In this document: positions 44,616-54,398 of the stretch, piece after piece
Layout: each line of letters begins with the position of its first letter
Position numbering within the stretch: position 1 is the stretch's first letter
Assembly (NCBI GenBank): GCA_016186205.1
Contig: JACPMA010000001.1
Coordinates: 124,001 to 188,000 of the forward strand
Length of the DNA: 64,000 nucleotides
Origin: Candidatus Peregrinibacteria bacterium
Lineage (GTDB): Bacteria; Patescibacteriota; Gracilibacteria; UBA1369; UM-FILTER-53-11
Reading direction: 5' to 3'
Position numbers and translations under genes: made by a program
Notes under the pieces: generated by a model
Told to the model about the DNA's origin: nothing
The model's input: only the letters and a program-made list of their open reading frames with translations
The model's database searches: none

Positions 44616-45575
44616 ATGGCTCTTCCTTTGAAAATCGGTATTCTTTCTTTCACCGCCGTCCGCAAACGCGCCACGAGGGAAGATTTGATGTTGAAACGCG
44701 CAGCCCAGGCCCGCGGCCACAAAACACGCATTTTTCTAACCAAGCATTTTCAATTTACGTTCGATACAACCTCGCTCGGGCTTCTTTACCGCAATACGGT
44801 TTTTTCACAGCCGGATGTGATGATTGTCCGTCCATCGATTCTCTCCGATATTGATTTGCAGCTTTCCATCGTGAAGCAGCTCCAGCTTATGAATGTTCCG
44901 GTGGTGAATCATTACCTTCCAATTGCGCGCGCGAAAAATAAAATCCGGACCGTGCAGATTTTAAGCCATCAAAAAATTCCTATTCCAAGAACCGTGGTTG
45001 TTCATAATATTGAATATCTCGACAGCGTTATTGACCAGCTCGGAAGTTTTCCGCTCATTTTGAAATTGGCGCAGGGCAGTTTCGGAAACGGCGTTTCTAT
45101 TATTGAGTCGCGGCGTTCGCTTAAGTCTATGATTGATTTAATTATCGCTAGCGATTTTGCAAAGAATAATCACTTTCTTATCCAGGAGTATGTGCGTGAG
45201 GCAAAGGGGAAAGATATACGCGTTTTTGTTGTCGGTGGAAAAATTGTTGCGGCCATGGAGCGGCGCGCAAAAAGAGGGGAGTTCCGCGCAAATTTTCATC
45301 ACGGCGGTAGCGTGGCAATCACGGATTTGACCGAAGCAGAGCGCGTTTTGGCATTGCAGGCTACACGCGTCATAGGCCTTGATGTTGCGGGAGTTGATAT
45401 TATTCGGACCGCTGAAGGACCGAAGGTGCTTGAGGTAAATTCCAATCCGGGCCTTGATGGTATTACCATGGCGACCGGAATTAATGTAGCTGATCACATC
45501 ATTCAATACGCGGAAAAAGTCGTGAAGCGAAAGAAATGGCTTATTGAAAAAGAGACGGTCGTTATGGCTGCATAA
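44616..45575 (+). CDS. RimK-like ATP-grasp ligase 2
   Basis: 319 residues. FPLILKLAQGSFGNGVSI, RVFVVGGKIVAAMERRAKRGEFRANFHHGG and VLEVNSNPGLDGI are closer to classical RimK (S6 alpha-L-glutamate ligase) than its neighbour. The intergenic gap carries a TTAGCAATTAGTAATTAGC microsatellite. Two ligases in tandem suggest two successive additions to one substrate (inference). The 3' end overlaps the convergent DUF218 gene by 14 nt. Confidence 0.88.
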   Translation: MALPLKIGILSFTAVRKRATREDLMLKRAAQARGHKTRIFLTKHFQFTFDTTSLGLLYRNTVFSQPDVMIVRPSILSDIDLQLSIVKQLQLMNVPVVNHYLPIARAKNKIRTVQILSHQKIPIPRTVVVHNIEYLDSVIDQLGSFPLILKLAQGSFGNGVSIIESRRSLKSMIDLIIASDFAKNNHFLIQEYVREAKGKDIRVFVVGGKIVAAMERRAKRGEFRANFHHGGSVAITDLTEAERVLALQATRVIGLDVAGVDIIRTAEGPKVLEVNSNPGLDGITMATGINVADHIIQYAEKVVKRKKWLIEKETVVMAA

Positions 45576-46137
45576 GCACAAGCGCTATTTCGCGGCCTAT
45601 ATATTTCAGTTCCAGCCAGGTATTTTTTGATATCGGACTGTTAGTAGCTGGAGAAGTTAGCCCAATAAGATTAAGATTCTCTGCTATTTTTTTCGCACGA
45701 TAGAGGTGAAAAGCATCACTCACAATGATGATTGTTTTGATGTTACGCCGCGCTGCAATTTCCTTCACGCCATTGAGATTTTCTTTTGTTGTGAGGCTTT
45801 TGATTTCCGCAATAATTTTTTCAGCCGGAACGTCTTGCGAAATGAGATAATTTTTTCCAGCTTCGCCTTCAGAAATTTTTTCTCCAGGATGAATTCCGCC
45901 GGTTGTGATAATGAGCGGAGCTAAATTTTTTTCGAAAAGATTTTTTGCGTGGTCGAGCCGCGCTTGGAATACCGGCGAAGGTTTGCCGGCATATTCCGCT
46001 GCGCCAAGAACGACTATGGCGTCAGCATTTGCAGCTTGATCAAATTGCCCGGTTCGTATGATTCGAAAAGCCGTCCAGCTTAAAATAAGCAGCGTAATCG
46101 CAGAAAGACCAAGAAAAATCTTCAATAATTTTTTCAC
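45562..46137 (-). CDS. DUF218/YdcF-like membrane protein
   Basis: 191 residues: an N-terminal membrane helix ([18 protein letters not shown]), then the DUF218 pattern [55 protein letters not shown]. Family members (SanA, ElyC, YdcF) are linked to envelope integrity. The start overlaps the clpP stop by 4 nt. Confidence 0.87.
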   Translation of the reverse strand: MKKLLKIFLGLSAITLLILSWTAFRIIRTGQFDQAANADAIVVLGAAEYAGKPSPVFQARLDHAKNLFEKNLAPLIITTGGIHPGEKISEGEAGKNYLISQDVPAEKIIAEIKSLTTKENLNGVKEIAARRNIKTIIIVSDAFHLYRAKKIAENLNLIGLTSPATNSPISKNTWLELKYIGREIALVLMQP

Positions 46138-46769
46138 GTCTGTATTATAGCAGGCCGTTTTTCTATAATTTTATCGATAAGTCCGTATTTGAGGGCTTCT
46201 TCAGCGGTCAAGAAATTATCGCGATCCGTGTCCTTTTCCACTTGCTTGAGCGGTTTTCCTGTATGTTTTGAGATAATCCGATTCAATCTTTCGCGCATTT
46301 TTACAATGTGCTCTGCATGAATTTTTATGTCAGCAGCTTGTCCTTCAACTCCGCCTAGAGGTTGATGAATCATAACTTCCGCATTAGGAAGAGAAAAACG
46401 TTTCCCTTTTGCCCCGCCTGTCAAAAGCACGGCGCCCATGGATGCAGCCATGCCGATGCAAACCGTGACCACATCAGGCCTGATGTATTGCATGGTGTCA
46501 TAAATGGCGAGTCCGGCAGTCACATGTCCGCCAGGGCTTTGAATATACATAAGGATGTCTTTCTTGGGATTTTCGTTTTCAAGAAAAAGGAGCTGCGCAA
46601 TTATTGAATTCGCTACTTGGTCGTTGATGGCGCTTCCAAGAAATACGATGCGGTCTTTTAAGAGGCGGGAATAGATGTCGTATGCCCGTTCGCCCAGGTT
46701 TGATTTTTCGATTACCGTAGGGATGAGGAGAGAGCTTATCGCAGTTTTATCTGAATATTGTGTTTTCAT
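46134..46769 (-). CDS. clpP: ATP-dependent Clp protease proteolytic subunit
   Basis: Serine peptidase forming the ClpP barrel. Catalytic Ser in [11 protein letters not shown], His in [10 protein letters not shown], Asp in the [18 protein letters not shown] region; N-terminal hydrophobic pocket [12 protein letters not shown]. 211 residues. The mRNA looks leaderless: TATAAT (46776-46781) ends six bases before the ATG. The ATPase partner (ClpX/ClpA) is not in the window. Confidence 0.96.
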   Translation of the reverse strand: MKTQYSDKTAISSLLIPTVIEKSNLGERAYDIYSRLLKDRIVFLGSAINDQVANSIIAQLLFLENENPKKDILMYIQSPGGHVTAGLAIYDTMQYIRPDVVTVCIGMAASMGAVLLTGGAKGKRFSLPNAEVMIHQPLGGVEGQAADIKIHAEHIVKMRERLNRIISKHTGKPLKQVEKDTDRDNFLTAEEALKYGLIDKIIEKRPAIIQT

Positions 46770-46775
46770 ATAACT

Positions 46776-46781
46776 ATTATA
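46776..46781 (-). promoter_or_regulatory. -10 box of clpP (leaderless)
   Basis: TATAAT on the minus strand, six bases before the ATG at 46769. No Shine-Dalgarno can fit. Confidence 0.6.
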
Positions 46782-46861
46782 CCTTATTTTAGTTCCATTT
46801 CTAAGCCTGCTTCAGATGCCGGATTGTAAATTTATGGTGAAATTTCGGTATTCGTTTCAGG

Positions 46862-46889
46862 TTGACTTTAGAATAAAGATTGATAGAAT
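46862..46889 (+). promoter_or_regulatory. 16S rRNA promoter
   Basis: TTGACT (46862-46867), 16 bp, TGA-TAGAAT (extended -10, 46884-46889). The roughly 150-nt leader that follows contains a strong hairpin (TGAAACAGCAT/ATGCTGTTTCA, about 46980-47004) and AGAGCC/GGCTCT just before the mature 5' end, probably for rRNA processing. The rest of 46782-47047 holds no gene. Confidence 0.6.
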
Positions 46890-47760
46890 TTCCCATGCTC
46901 TGTGATAAAACCTATGAGCTTTTTGTTCCTTGAAAACAGGGAAATCAAAAATCTGGAATGTAATAGAGAAACCCTATGTGAAACAGCATGAAATGCTGTT
47001 TCACGAATTATAATAAAAATTTTTATAGAGCCTTTTAGGCTCTTCATTTTAATGAAGAGTTTGATCCTGGCTCAGGATTAACGCTGGCGGTGTGCATAAC
47101 ACATGCAAGTCAAACGGATGTAGCAATACATCAGTGGCAAACGGGTGCGTAACACGTTGGAACCTCCCCCGAAGTGGAACATAACCAGTCGAAAGATTGG
47201 ATAATATTCCATGGTCTCGCAAGAGTAAAGTCTTACGACGCTTCGGGAAGGGCCTGCGGCCTATCAGCTTGTTGGTGAGGTAACGGCTCACCAAGGCTAT
47301 GACGGGTAGCTGGATTGAGAGATCGATCAGCCACAGGGGAACTGAGAGACGGTCCCCACTCCTACGGGAGGCAGCAGTGAGGAATCTTCCGCAATGGGCG
47401 AAAGCCTGACGGAGCAACACCGCGTGAAGGATGAAGTGGTTCGCCATGTAAACTTCTTTTCTGAGGGAAGAATTCTGACGGTACCTTAGGAATAAGCACC
47501 GGCTAACTCTGTGCCAGCAGCCGCGGTAAGACAGAGGGTGCAAGCGTTATCCGGAATCATTGGGCGTAAAGCGTGTGTAGGCGGAATTTCAAGTCGGGGG
47601 TAAAATTCCCAAGCCTAACTTGGGGCTTGTTCCCGAAACTGAAATTCTCTGAAGCATGCAGGGGCATCTGGAATTCTGTGTGTAGGGGTAAAATCCGTAG
47701 ATACACGGAGGAACGCCAAAAGCGAAAGCAGGATGCCGGGCATGTCTTGACGCTGAGACA

Positions 47761-48550
<790 letters not shown>

Positions 48551-48818
48551 ACCCTGGTAGTCCACGCCGTAAACTATGAGAACTCGGTGTAGGAGGAATC
48601 GACCCCTTCTGTGCCTAAGCAAACGCGTTAAGTTCTCCGCCTGGGTAGTACGGTCGCAAGACTAAAACTCAAAGGAATAGACGGGGACCCACACAAGCGG
48701 TGGAGCATGTGGTTCAATTCGACGGTAAACGAGGAACCTTACCTAGGTTTGACATCCCGGGAAGTCTGCCGAAAGGCGGATGTGCCGTAAGGAACCCGGA
48801 GACAGGTGCTGCATGGTT

Positions 48819-49712
48819 ACGCGCAATCTGCGCGGATGACCCTTTCTCGCGTAAGTGAGATTGCAACACTGGCTCATAACGGTGAAACCCCAATGCTGGT
48901 ATAATTTCAGTAATGGGTAATACCGTGGGAAGTATGAATGCTCCTTTTTGTAACTTTTTTGATTCATCAAAAAAATCTTATATTTTAGGTCTGTGGTGTG
49001 CCGATGGTTATCATCGCACCAGCAGTGTAGGCATAAGTACTATAAATTTAAGAATTGTTAATAGTTTTTACAATTTTTTTTCAACTCTTTTCTCCAAAGA
49101 TCGTATCAAATTAAAACTGTATTACCCGTTAGTAAGTTCTACAGAAGGAGAATCCGAATGGTTGGAAAAAGTTGGGAAAATATTTAGAAATTTTTCATCA
49201 AAAGCCACTGCGCTTGCACATCATTTATATGTAGACAGTCGTCCTCTATTAAGGTCATTCCGGCAAGCTCGTTCTATGCTTGAAGACATGAATAATAAAG
49301 AAATTATTGCAGCATATTTCGCAGGACGGTTTGACGGAGACGGTTCGTTATCATCTGATGGCGTAAGTGATTGTAGAATTGTATACACGACTTTTGAAGA
49401 AGCAAAATTAGACAAGAAGCTCTTGGAAAAATTGTCAATTTTATATAGCAATATTTATTTATATAAGAAAGCGAAAACTTTTTGTTTATATATTTACAAA
49501 AGTAACGCGCCTAATTTTATTTCAAGAATCAAAAAATATTCCACAAAGTTATAAGAGAGAGCATTCATACCCCGTAGAGACTTAGTTATTTCATAAGGGA
49601 ATAACTGGATTTTCATTATTTTAATGAAAATAAAACGCCAGCCCCCTCACTTTAAACTTTAAGGGAGGGGTGAATGTATAGTCCGTGCCCCGCGGAATCG
49701 GGGAAAAACATG
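48819..49712 (+). other. Group I intron 2 in 16S rRNA (E. coli position about 1060)
   Basis: 894 nt between GCTGCATGGTT and GTCGTCAGC. The 5' exon ends in T and the intron ends in G. An internal guide GACC can pair with exon GGTT, with a U-G pair at the splice site. Core: CCGTAGAGACTTA (R) and TATAGTCCGTGCCC (S). The homing endonuclease ORF sits in a loop closed by GAATGCTC/GAGCATTC. Confidence 0.88.
48934..49554 (+). CDS. LAGLIDADG homing endonuclease in 16S intron 2
   Basis: Site-specific DNA endonuclease that spreads the intron. Two LAGLIDADG helices are visible: SYILGLWCADGYH and AAYFAGRFDGDGSL, each ending in the acidic metal-binding residue, so it is a single-chain two-motif enzyme. 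I use the ATG at 48934; an ATG at 48913 lies in the conserved intron core. The coding part is AT-rich compared with its host gene. Length, 206 residues, fits small intron-encoded members. Its start codon lies within the closing helix of the loop. Confidence 0.87.
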   Translation: MNAPFCNFFDSSKKSYILGLWCADGYHRTSSVGISTINLRIVNSFYNFFSTLFSKDRIKLKLYYPLVSSTEGESEWLEKVGKIFRNFSSKATALAHHLYVDSRPLLRSFRQARSMLEDMNNKEIIAAYFAGRFDGDGSLSSDGVSDCRIVYTTFEEAKLDKKLLEKLSILYSNIYLYKKAKTFCLYIYKSNAPNFISRIKKYSTKL

Positions 49713-50170
49713 GTCGTCAGCTCGTGCCTTGAGGTGTTTGGTTCAGTCCATAAACGAGCGCAACCCTCGTCCTGTGTTGTATATTTCTCAGGAGACTGCC
49801 GGCGAAAAGTCGGAGGAAGGTGAGGACGACGTCAAATCAGCATGGCCCTTATACCTAGGGCGACACACGTGCTACAATGGCCGTTACAGCAGGAAGCCAA
49901 CTCGCAAGAGGGAGCAAATCCTTAAAAGACGGCCCAAGTTCGGATTGAGGTCTGCAACTCGACCTCATGAAGCTGGAATCGCTAGTAACCGCGTATCAGC
50001 CATGGCGCGGTGAATATGTTCCTGGGTCTTGTACTCACCGCCCGTCAAGCTATGGGAGAAGGGAGCGCCTAAAGCATTACCGTAAGGTAGTATCAAGGCG
50101 ATATCTTTGACTGGAGCTAAGTCGTAACAAGGTATCCGTAGGAGAACCTGCGGATGGAATACCTCTTTTT

Positions 50171-50336
50171 AGAGAGGATACAAGCGAAGCTTGTGCTTTT
50201 ACAAAAAAGCCATGCTTTCGCTTCACGCTCCTTGCATCAGCAAGGGGTACGGTCGATTTCCCGTGCTGCATGTCGCATGCTTCACGGGGAGGGTTTCTCT
50301 ATTGCGTTCTGGATTTTTAACTTTTAACCTTTTTCT
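50171..50336 (+). other. Structured region after 16S rRNA, no gene
   Basis: Contains GTAAAAGCACAAGC-type and CCCGTG/CACGGG stems and a TTTCTC tail; probably processing or termination signals. No 16S-23S spacer tRNA, 23S or coding frame was seen before lemA at 50337. Confidence 0.5.
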
Positions 50337-50927
50337 ATGAATCCAAAACCACTTTCCACTGGGAAAATCGTCGGTCTGGTCGTTTTAGGCGTACTCATTA
50401 TTCTCGTTCTTTGGGTGATGGGAACATACAACTCGCTCGTTTCTTTAAATGAGAATGCCAAGACGGCGCAGTCAGACGTGGAAGTTCAATATGAACGGCG
50501 TTTTGCGTTAATTCCGAATCTTGTTGAGACTGCAAAAGGGATTGCCGGGCTTGAACAATCGGTATTTACCTCACTTGCAGAAGCTCGCTCAAAATATGCC
50601 GGAACGCCGGCGCAGAGCAATGAGCGCATTGCGGCCATGAATCAATTTGATACTTCTCTTTCGCGTTTGCTTGTGATTGTTGAAAATTATCCGGTTCTCA
50701 AGAGTGCCGAGAGTTTCTTAAAGCTTCAGGATCAGCTTGAAGGCACGGAAAACAGAATTTCCGTGGCGCGGAATCAATTCAACGCTACTGTGAATCAGTT
50801 GAATAAAAAGATACAATTTTTCCCGAGCAATCTTATTGCCGGGATTTTCGGCTTCCAGCAACGCGATCGATTTGAAGCAACTGAAGCTGCTGCAAAGGTA
50901 CCGGAGGTGAAATTCGATTTCAAGTAA
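50337..50927 (+). CDS. lemA: LemA family protein
   Basis: 196 residues: short N-terminus, one membrane helix (IVGLVVLGVLIILVLWVMGTYN), then the helical LemA domain with NENAKTAQSDVEVQYERRFALIPNLVETAKG and ISVARNQFNATVNQLN. In many bacteria lemA sits next to a TPM-domain gene, as here (18 nt downstream). The function is not settled; envelope related. Confidence 0.95.
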   Translation: MNPKPLSTGKIVGLVVLGVLIILVLWVMGTYNSLVSLNENAKTAQSDVEVQYERRFALIPNLVETAKGIAGLEQSVFTSLAEARSKYAGTPAQSNERIAAMNQFDTSLSRLLVIVENYPVLKSAESFLKLQDQLEGTENRISVARNQFNATVNQLNKKIQFFPSNLIAGIFGFQQRDRFEATEAAAKVPEVKFDFK

Positions 50928-50945
50928 CAGAGAGAAATTTTCTCT

Positions 50946-51839
50946 ATGAAAAAATATTTTCTTGCTGTTTTTCTCCTCGTGAGTTTTCTGCTCGCGGGGA
51001 GTTTTGTCTTTGCTGTTAATTTTCCGAACCCGACAGGCTATGTTAATGATTTTGCCGGCGTGCTTGATGCAAGTCAGCGTGCTGCCTTGGAACAGACGCT
51101 TCGGGCATTCGAACAGCAAACAAGCAATGAAATTTCCGTAGCAATTGTAAGCTCATTGGAGGGGCTGGATGAATTTACTTATTCTTATGAACTTTTTTCT
51201 AGATGGAAGATAGGAAAAACCGGGAAAAATAACGGGATTTTATTTTTTATTGCTCTTTCTGATCGCGCGGCGTTTGTGCAAGTCGGAAAGGGACTCGAAG
51301 GCGCTCTTCCGGATTCACTCACTGGTACTATTCTTCGTAACGAAGTTTTTCCTTCTTTTAAGGCAGGGGATTATGCTGCGGGAATTAGCCGGGGACTCAC
51401 AGCAATTATTCAAGCTACAAAAGGTGAATATAAAGCTGAACCCGGATCTTCGCGCTCCGGAAGTTCAGACGATGGTTGGTTGAATATTCTCTTTCCTTTA
51501 GGTTTTATTCTACTGCAATATTTTTTGAGTTTTCTTGCGCGTTCAAAATCGTGGTGGCTTGGCGGCGTGCTTGGCGGCGCCGGAGGTTTGATATTCGGCT
51601 ATTTCTTTTTGTCTGTCGTGAGTATGTTTATAGCTACGGGAATTTTTGCCGGAAGCGGTCTTTTTCTTGATTATGTACTTTCCAAAAATTTCCAAAAACG
51701 CCTTAAAGAAGGGAAACCTACGGATTTTTGGCACAGCGGCGGCGGATTTTGGTTTGGAGGCGGTCGAGGCGGAGGCGGCGGATTCGGAGGATTCGGCGGA
51801 GGCATTTCAGGCGGAGGCGGAGCCGGGGGAAGGTGGTAG
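50946..51839 (+). CDS. TPM-domain membrane protein (YgcG family) with Gly-rich tail
   Basis: 297 residues: signal peptide (FLAVFLLVSFLLAGSFVFA), TPM domain (YVNDFAGVLDASQRAALEQTL; ISVAIVSSLEGLDEFTYSYELF; NNGILFFIALSDRAAFVQVGKG), two or more membrane helices, and a Gly/Phe-rich tail typical of the family. The last 124 nt are duplicated at 53609-53732. Partner of LemA by context. TPM domains elsewhere act as thylakoid acid phosphatases or membrane chaperones; no activity is claimed here. Confidence 0.92.
   Translation: MKKYFLAVFLLVSFLLAGSFVFAVNFPNPTGYVNDFAGVLDASQRAALEQTLRAFEQQTSNEISVAIVSSLEGLDEFTYSYELFSRWKIGKTGKNNGILFFIALSDRAAFVQVGKGLEGALPDSLTGTILRNEVFPSFKAGDYAAGISRGLTAIIQATKGEYKAEPGSSRSGSSDDGWLNILFPLGFILLQYFLSFLARSKSWWLGGVLGGAGGLIFGYFFLSVVSMFIATGIFAGSGLFLDYVLSKNFQKRLKEGKPTDFWHSGGGFWFGGGRGGGGGFGGFGGGISGGGGAGGRW
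51715..51838 (+). repeat. 124-bp direct repeat, copy A (3' end of the TPM gene)
   Basis: Encodes the Gly-rich tail of the TPM protein. It matches 53609-53732 with only a few substitutions, all in the right half. Confidence 0.88.
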
Positions 51840-51847
51840 GAAAAGAT

Positions 51848-53572
51848 TTATTTTTTAGGTTTCTTCTTAGAAGTTTTTTTCTTTTTCGCAGAGGCCTTCT
51901 TTGTTTTTGTTTTTTTCTTTACTTTTGTTGAATCTCTGCTTATTTTTTTCTCTTTTTCTTCCGCGGCAAGGAGTTTTTCTTTCAGTTTTTTAATTTCGCT
52001 GTGTAAATCAGTAATTTCACTTGCAAGAACCGTCTTTGGAGACGCGGTCATAAGTTCATCCAATTCGATTTGAAAAGCTTCGCGCTGAGAAAGATCTTCT
52101 CTCAAACATTGCTCTTGCTTTTTTATGCATGTTTTATCTATTTCTTTCATATCATCAAGAATTCCTTTATATACATTGATTAGTTTCCTTTCCGTTTGCA
52201 GAACTAAAAGTTTCGTGCGCAGAGAATTTAATTGGAGTTGAACTGAAGCATCGAGGCGTTTCATCTCGTCTGTTGTTCCGCACGAAAACACTTTTAAAGA
52301 TTTTTCCATTTTGCGTATATTTTTTGCTGCATCTTTTAAGGCAGTCCGCGCATCTTTTATAAGAAGAGCATCCTGGGCGCTTGTTTGCTCAATTACTTTT
52401 TCTGCCAGACTTAGAAATGCTACATTACTCTCTTGTTGCTCATCTAATCTCGATTTCAAAACTTCACAAGATTCCACTTCTTCTGGAGGGGCAATTGGAA
52501 TTCTTACTTCTTGAATAATGGTTTGGATTTGCAGTGGTTGTGGAGCCGGAGGAGTGACGGCTGCATTTTTTATAAGGCCACACCGTAAGAAATCACCATC
52601 CCGATAAGGAGTGTGACTTTTATTCGTACAGGCAATGCTTTCAACTCTCAATTTACATGGTTTTTTCTTGGATCCATATCGACCCGACTTTCGAGCCACA
52701 CATGATTGCGAAGCTTGAATTTCGGAAAAACATAAAGTGACGTCGTCTTCTTCAATCGTCGTATTCGGCGGTAATGGTTCTGGATTTTGTATGCCACGAC
52801 TTGCTGGTCTTTTTACGCAGGCAGCTGTTCCAGGAATAGATACTATCGTTGTAGATGGCGTGCGGATGGTTGTTTCAATTGATATCAAAGGTGGCGGTTG
52901 CTGAGAAGGAAGTGGTCCTGGAGCAGTAATACAAGCTTCATATGTAGCATATCCTTTAGAAGCGCTCGTTGGCTTACAAGTATAAGTTCCATTGGATACT
53001 TCAATTTTAGTCCATGCAACTGGCGTATCGAGCAAAGTACCGTTGTTTAAAATTGCTGCACAATCAAAACTGCATGCCGTTTGCGGTACTTCAGTCTCTT
53101 TTCCATTAATGTCTCTAGCTGAAGTGCCAGAACAGATTTTATCTGTAGCATATTCGCACCCAGTAAAGGATATGCCAGAATAAGTATCACATGCGTAATC
53201 AATAAAATTACTTCCGTCTGGACGGGAACACCATGTCCGCCGATCAGTTGTAGACTGCCGCATTTGGAGCTGATTATTTCGTATTACATCTGTGTAATTT
53301 GAACAGCTATCATCTTTCCGAAGACATACAAAAGCTTCGGTATATGGAACGATACATTGTATATCGGTTGGATCATTGCACCGTGCTTCAGAAAAATTTG
53401 CAAAACAAGAAGGAACCAACATAGTTTGTTTAGAAGCATTATCGGTGCATAGAGTACGGAATTCAGGATTTGGAGAAATGCCAACCTCAGCGGCTTGCGA
53501 AGAGCGCACTAAAATAAAAGTAAAGATAATAACTGCGGTTATGCCAAAGATTTTGTATTTAATTTTGTTCAT
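51848..53572 (-). CDS. Secreted Cys-rich protein with coiled coil and Lys-rich tail
   Basis: 574 residues, not recognised. Signal peptide (IFGITAVIIFTFILVRSSQA), about 300 residues with many scattered cysteines (likely disulfides outside the cell), Pro-rich linkers (APQPLQIQ), a long coiled coil from about residue 370 (DARTALKDAAKNIRKMEKSLK; LHSEIKKLKEKLLAAEEKEKK) and a Lys/Ser tail. It is bracketed by the 124-bp direct repeat, so it looks inserted next to the TPM gene. It may be a surface or matrix protein. Confidence 0.72.
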   Translation of the reverse strand: MNKIKYKIFGITAVIIFTFILVRSSQAAEVGISPNPEFRTLCTDNASKQTMLVPSCFANFSEARCNDPTDIQCIVPYTEAFVCLRKDDSCSNYTDVIRNNQLQMRQSTTDRRTWCSRPDGSNFIDYACDTYSGISFTGCEYATDKICSGTSARDINGKETEVPQTACSFDCAAILNNGTLLDTPVAWTKIEVSNGTYTCKPTSASKGYATYEACITAPGPLPSQQPPPLISIETTIRTPSTTIVSIPGTAACVKRPASRGIQNPEPLPPNTTIEEDDVTLCFSEIQASQSCVARKSGRYGSKKKPCKLRVESIACTNKSHTPYRDGDFLRCGLIKNAAVTPPAPQPLQIQTIIQEVRIPIAPPEEVESCEVLKSRLDEQQESNVAFLSLAEKVIEQTSAQDALLIKDARTALKDAAKNIRKMEKSLKVFSCGTTDEMKRLDASVQLQLNSLRTKLLVLQTERKLINVYKGILDDMKEIDKTCIKKQEQCLREDLSQREAFQIELDELMTASPKTVLASEITDLHSEIKKLKEKLLAAEEKEKKISRDSTKVKKKTKTKKASAKKKKTSKKKPKK

Positions 53573-53608
53573 TTATACATTATATAACAAAAACAATAGA
53601 TTCGCAAG

Positions 53609-53732
53609 AACCTACGGATTTTTGGCACAGCGGCGGCGGATTTTGGTTTGGAGGCGGTCGAGGCACAGGCGGCGGATTCGGAGGATTCGGCGGAGGCATT
53701 TCAGGCGGAGGCGGAGCCGGAGGGCGGTGGTA
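53609..53732 (+). pseudogene. Duplicated 3' fragment of the TPM gene (repeat copy B)
   Basis: Repeats the last 124 nt of the TPM gene, including an in-frame TAA at 53731-53733, but without the rest of the gene. The GNAT gene on the opposite strand runs into it and takes its last residues (PPPSGSASA) and stop from the antisense of the Gly-rich repeat. Confidence 0.82.
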
Positions 53733-54366
53733 AATTTGCAGGATCAAATACGAAAATTACGTAGCCTTCGGAAATTTCGCGTTGGAGTTTTTCCTTTGTT
53801 TTAGTACTTGTATAAGCTTTTACAATAGGATTGCTTTCATCCGTGAGCGGATATTCCTTCCAGCCCGGAAGTTTTTTTTGCATAGCTTTTATTTTTTCGC
53901 TTCTTGTCATAACATAAATTAGAGCCTGCGGCGCAGTAGTTCTTATTTTTTCAAATGTCCTTGCCGTGAGATTTTTCATAAAGCCTCGGCCTTCGAATTC
54001 TGCCGCAGTCGAGCCGGTCATGATGGTATAAACTTCTTTGCCATCCGGCAGATCATATGCTTTGTCATATCCGCAGATGGCTGCTGTTTTATCCCCAACT
54101 TTGCAAGCAAGAATTTTACCGTCAGCGATCATTTGTTTTGTTGATGCGAGTCGTCGCTGAAATACTTCTTCCATTAATCCAGGTTGTACGTCTGCGACTT
54201 GTAGGCGAGTGCCTTCCGTTATTCGATTCGGTTCATCAAAAAAACTTTCCACTAAATGGCGGACTAGTTTTTCCAAGTCGTCGCTTGAAATGTTGTCCGG
54301 CGTGGCCTCAATGAAAATAGGTTCGTCTGCCGAAGTGGTTTTTGGTTTTATATCTTCAATTCCCAT
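53701..54366 (-). CDS. GNAT-like acetyltransferase
   Basis: 221 residues. The central region has the GNAT acetyl-CoA pattern: TIMTGSTAAEFEGRGFMKNLTARTFEKI, followed by LIYVMTRSEKIKAMQKKLPGW. The N-terminal 50 residues are extra. The substrate is unknown. The C-terminus ends inside the duplicated TPM fragment, so the original tail has probably been replaced. It lies 32 nt below the DUF4438 gene. Confidence 0.7.
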   Translation of the reverse strand: MGIEDIKPKTTSADEPIFIEATPDNISSDDLEKLVRHLVESFFDEPNRITEGTRLQVADVQPGLMEEVFQRRLASTKQMIADGKILACKVGDKTAAICGYDKAYDLPDGKEVYTIMTGSTAAEFEGRGFMKNLTARTFEKIRTTAPQALIYVMTRSEKIKAMQKKLPGWKEYPLTDESNPIVKAYTSTKTKEKLQREISEGYVIFVFDPANLPPPSGSASA

Positions 54367-54398
54367 CTCATCATTATACCCTATTCTTTAGCCATTTT

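Noticed and set aside
50171-50336. A 16S-23S spacer
   Set aside because: No spacer tRNA and no 23S sequence follow; lemA starts at 50337. The 16S gene appears to stand alone here.
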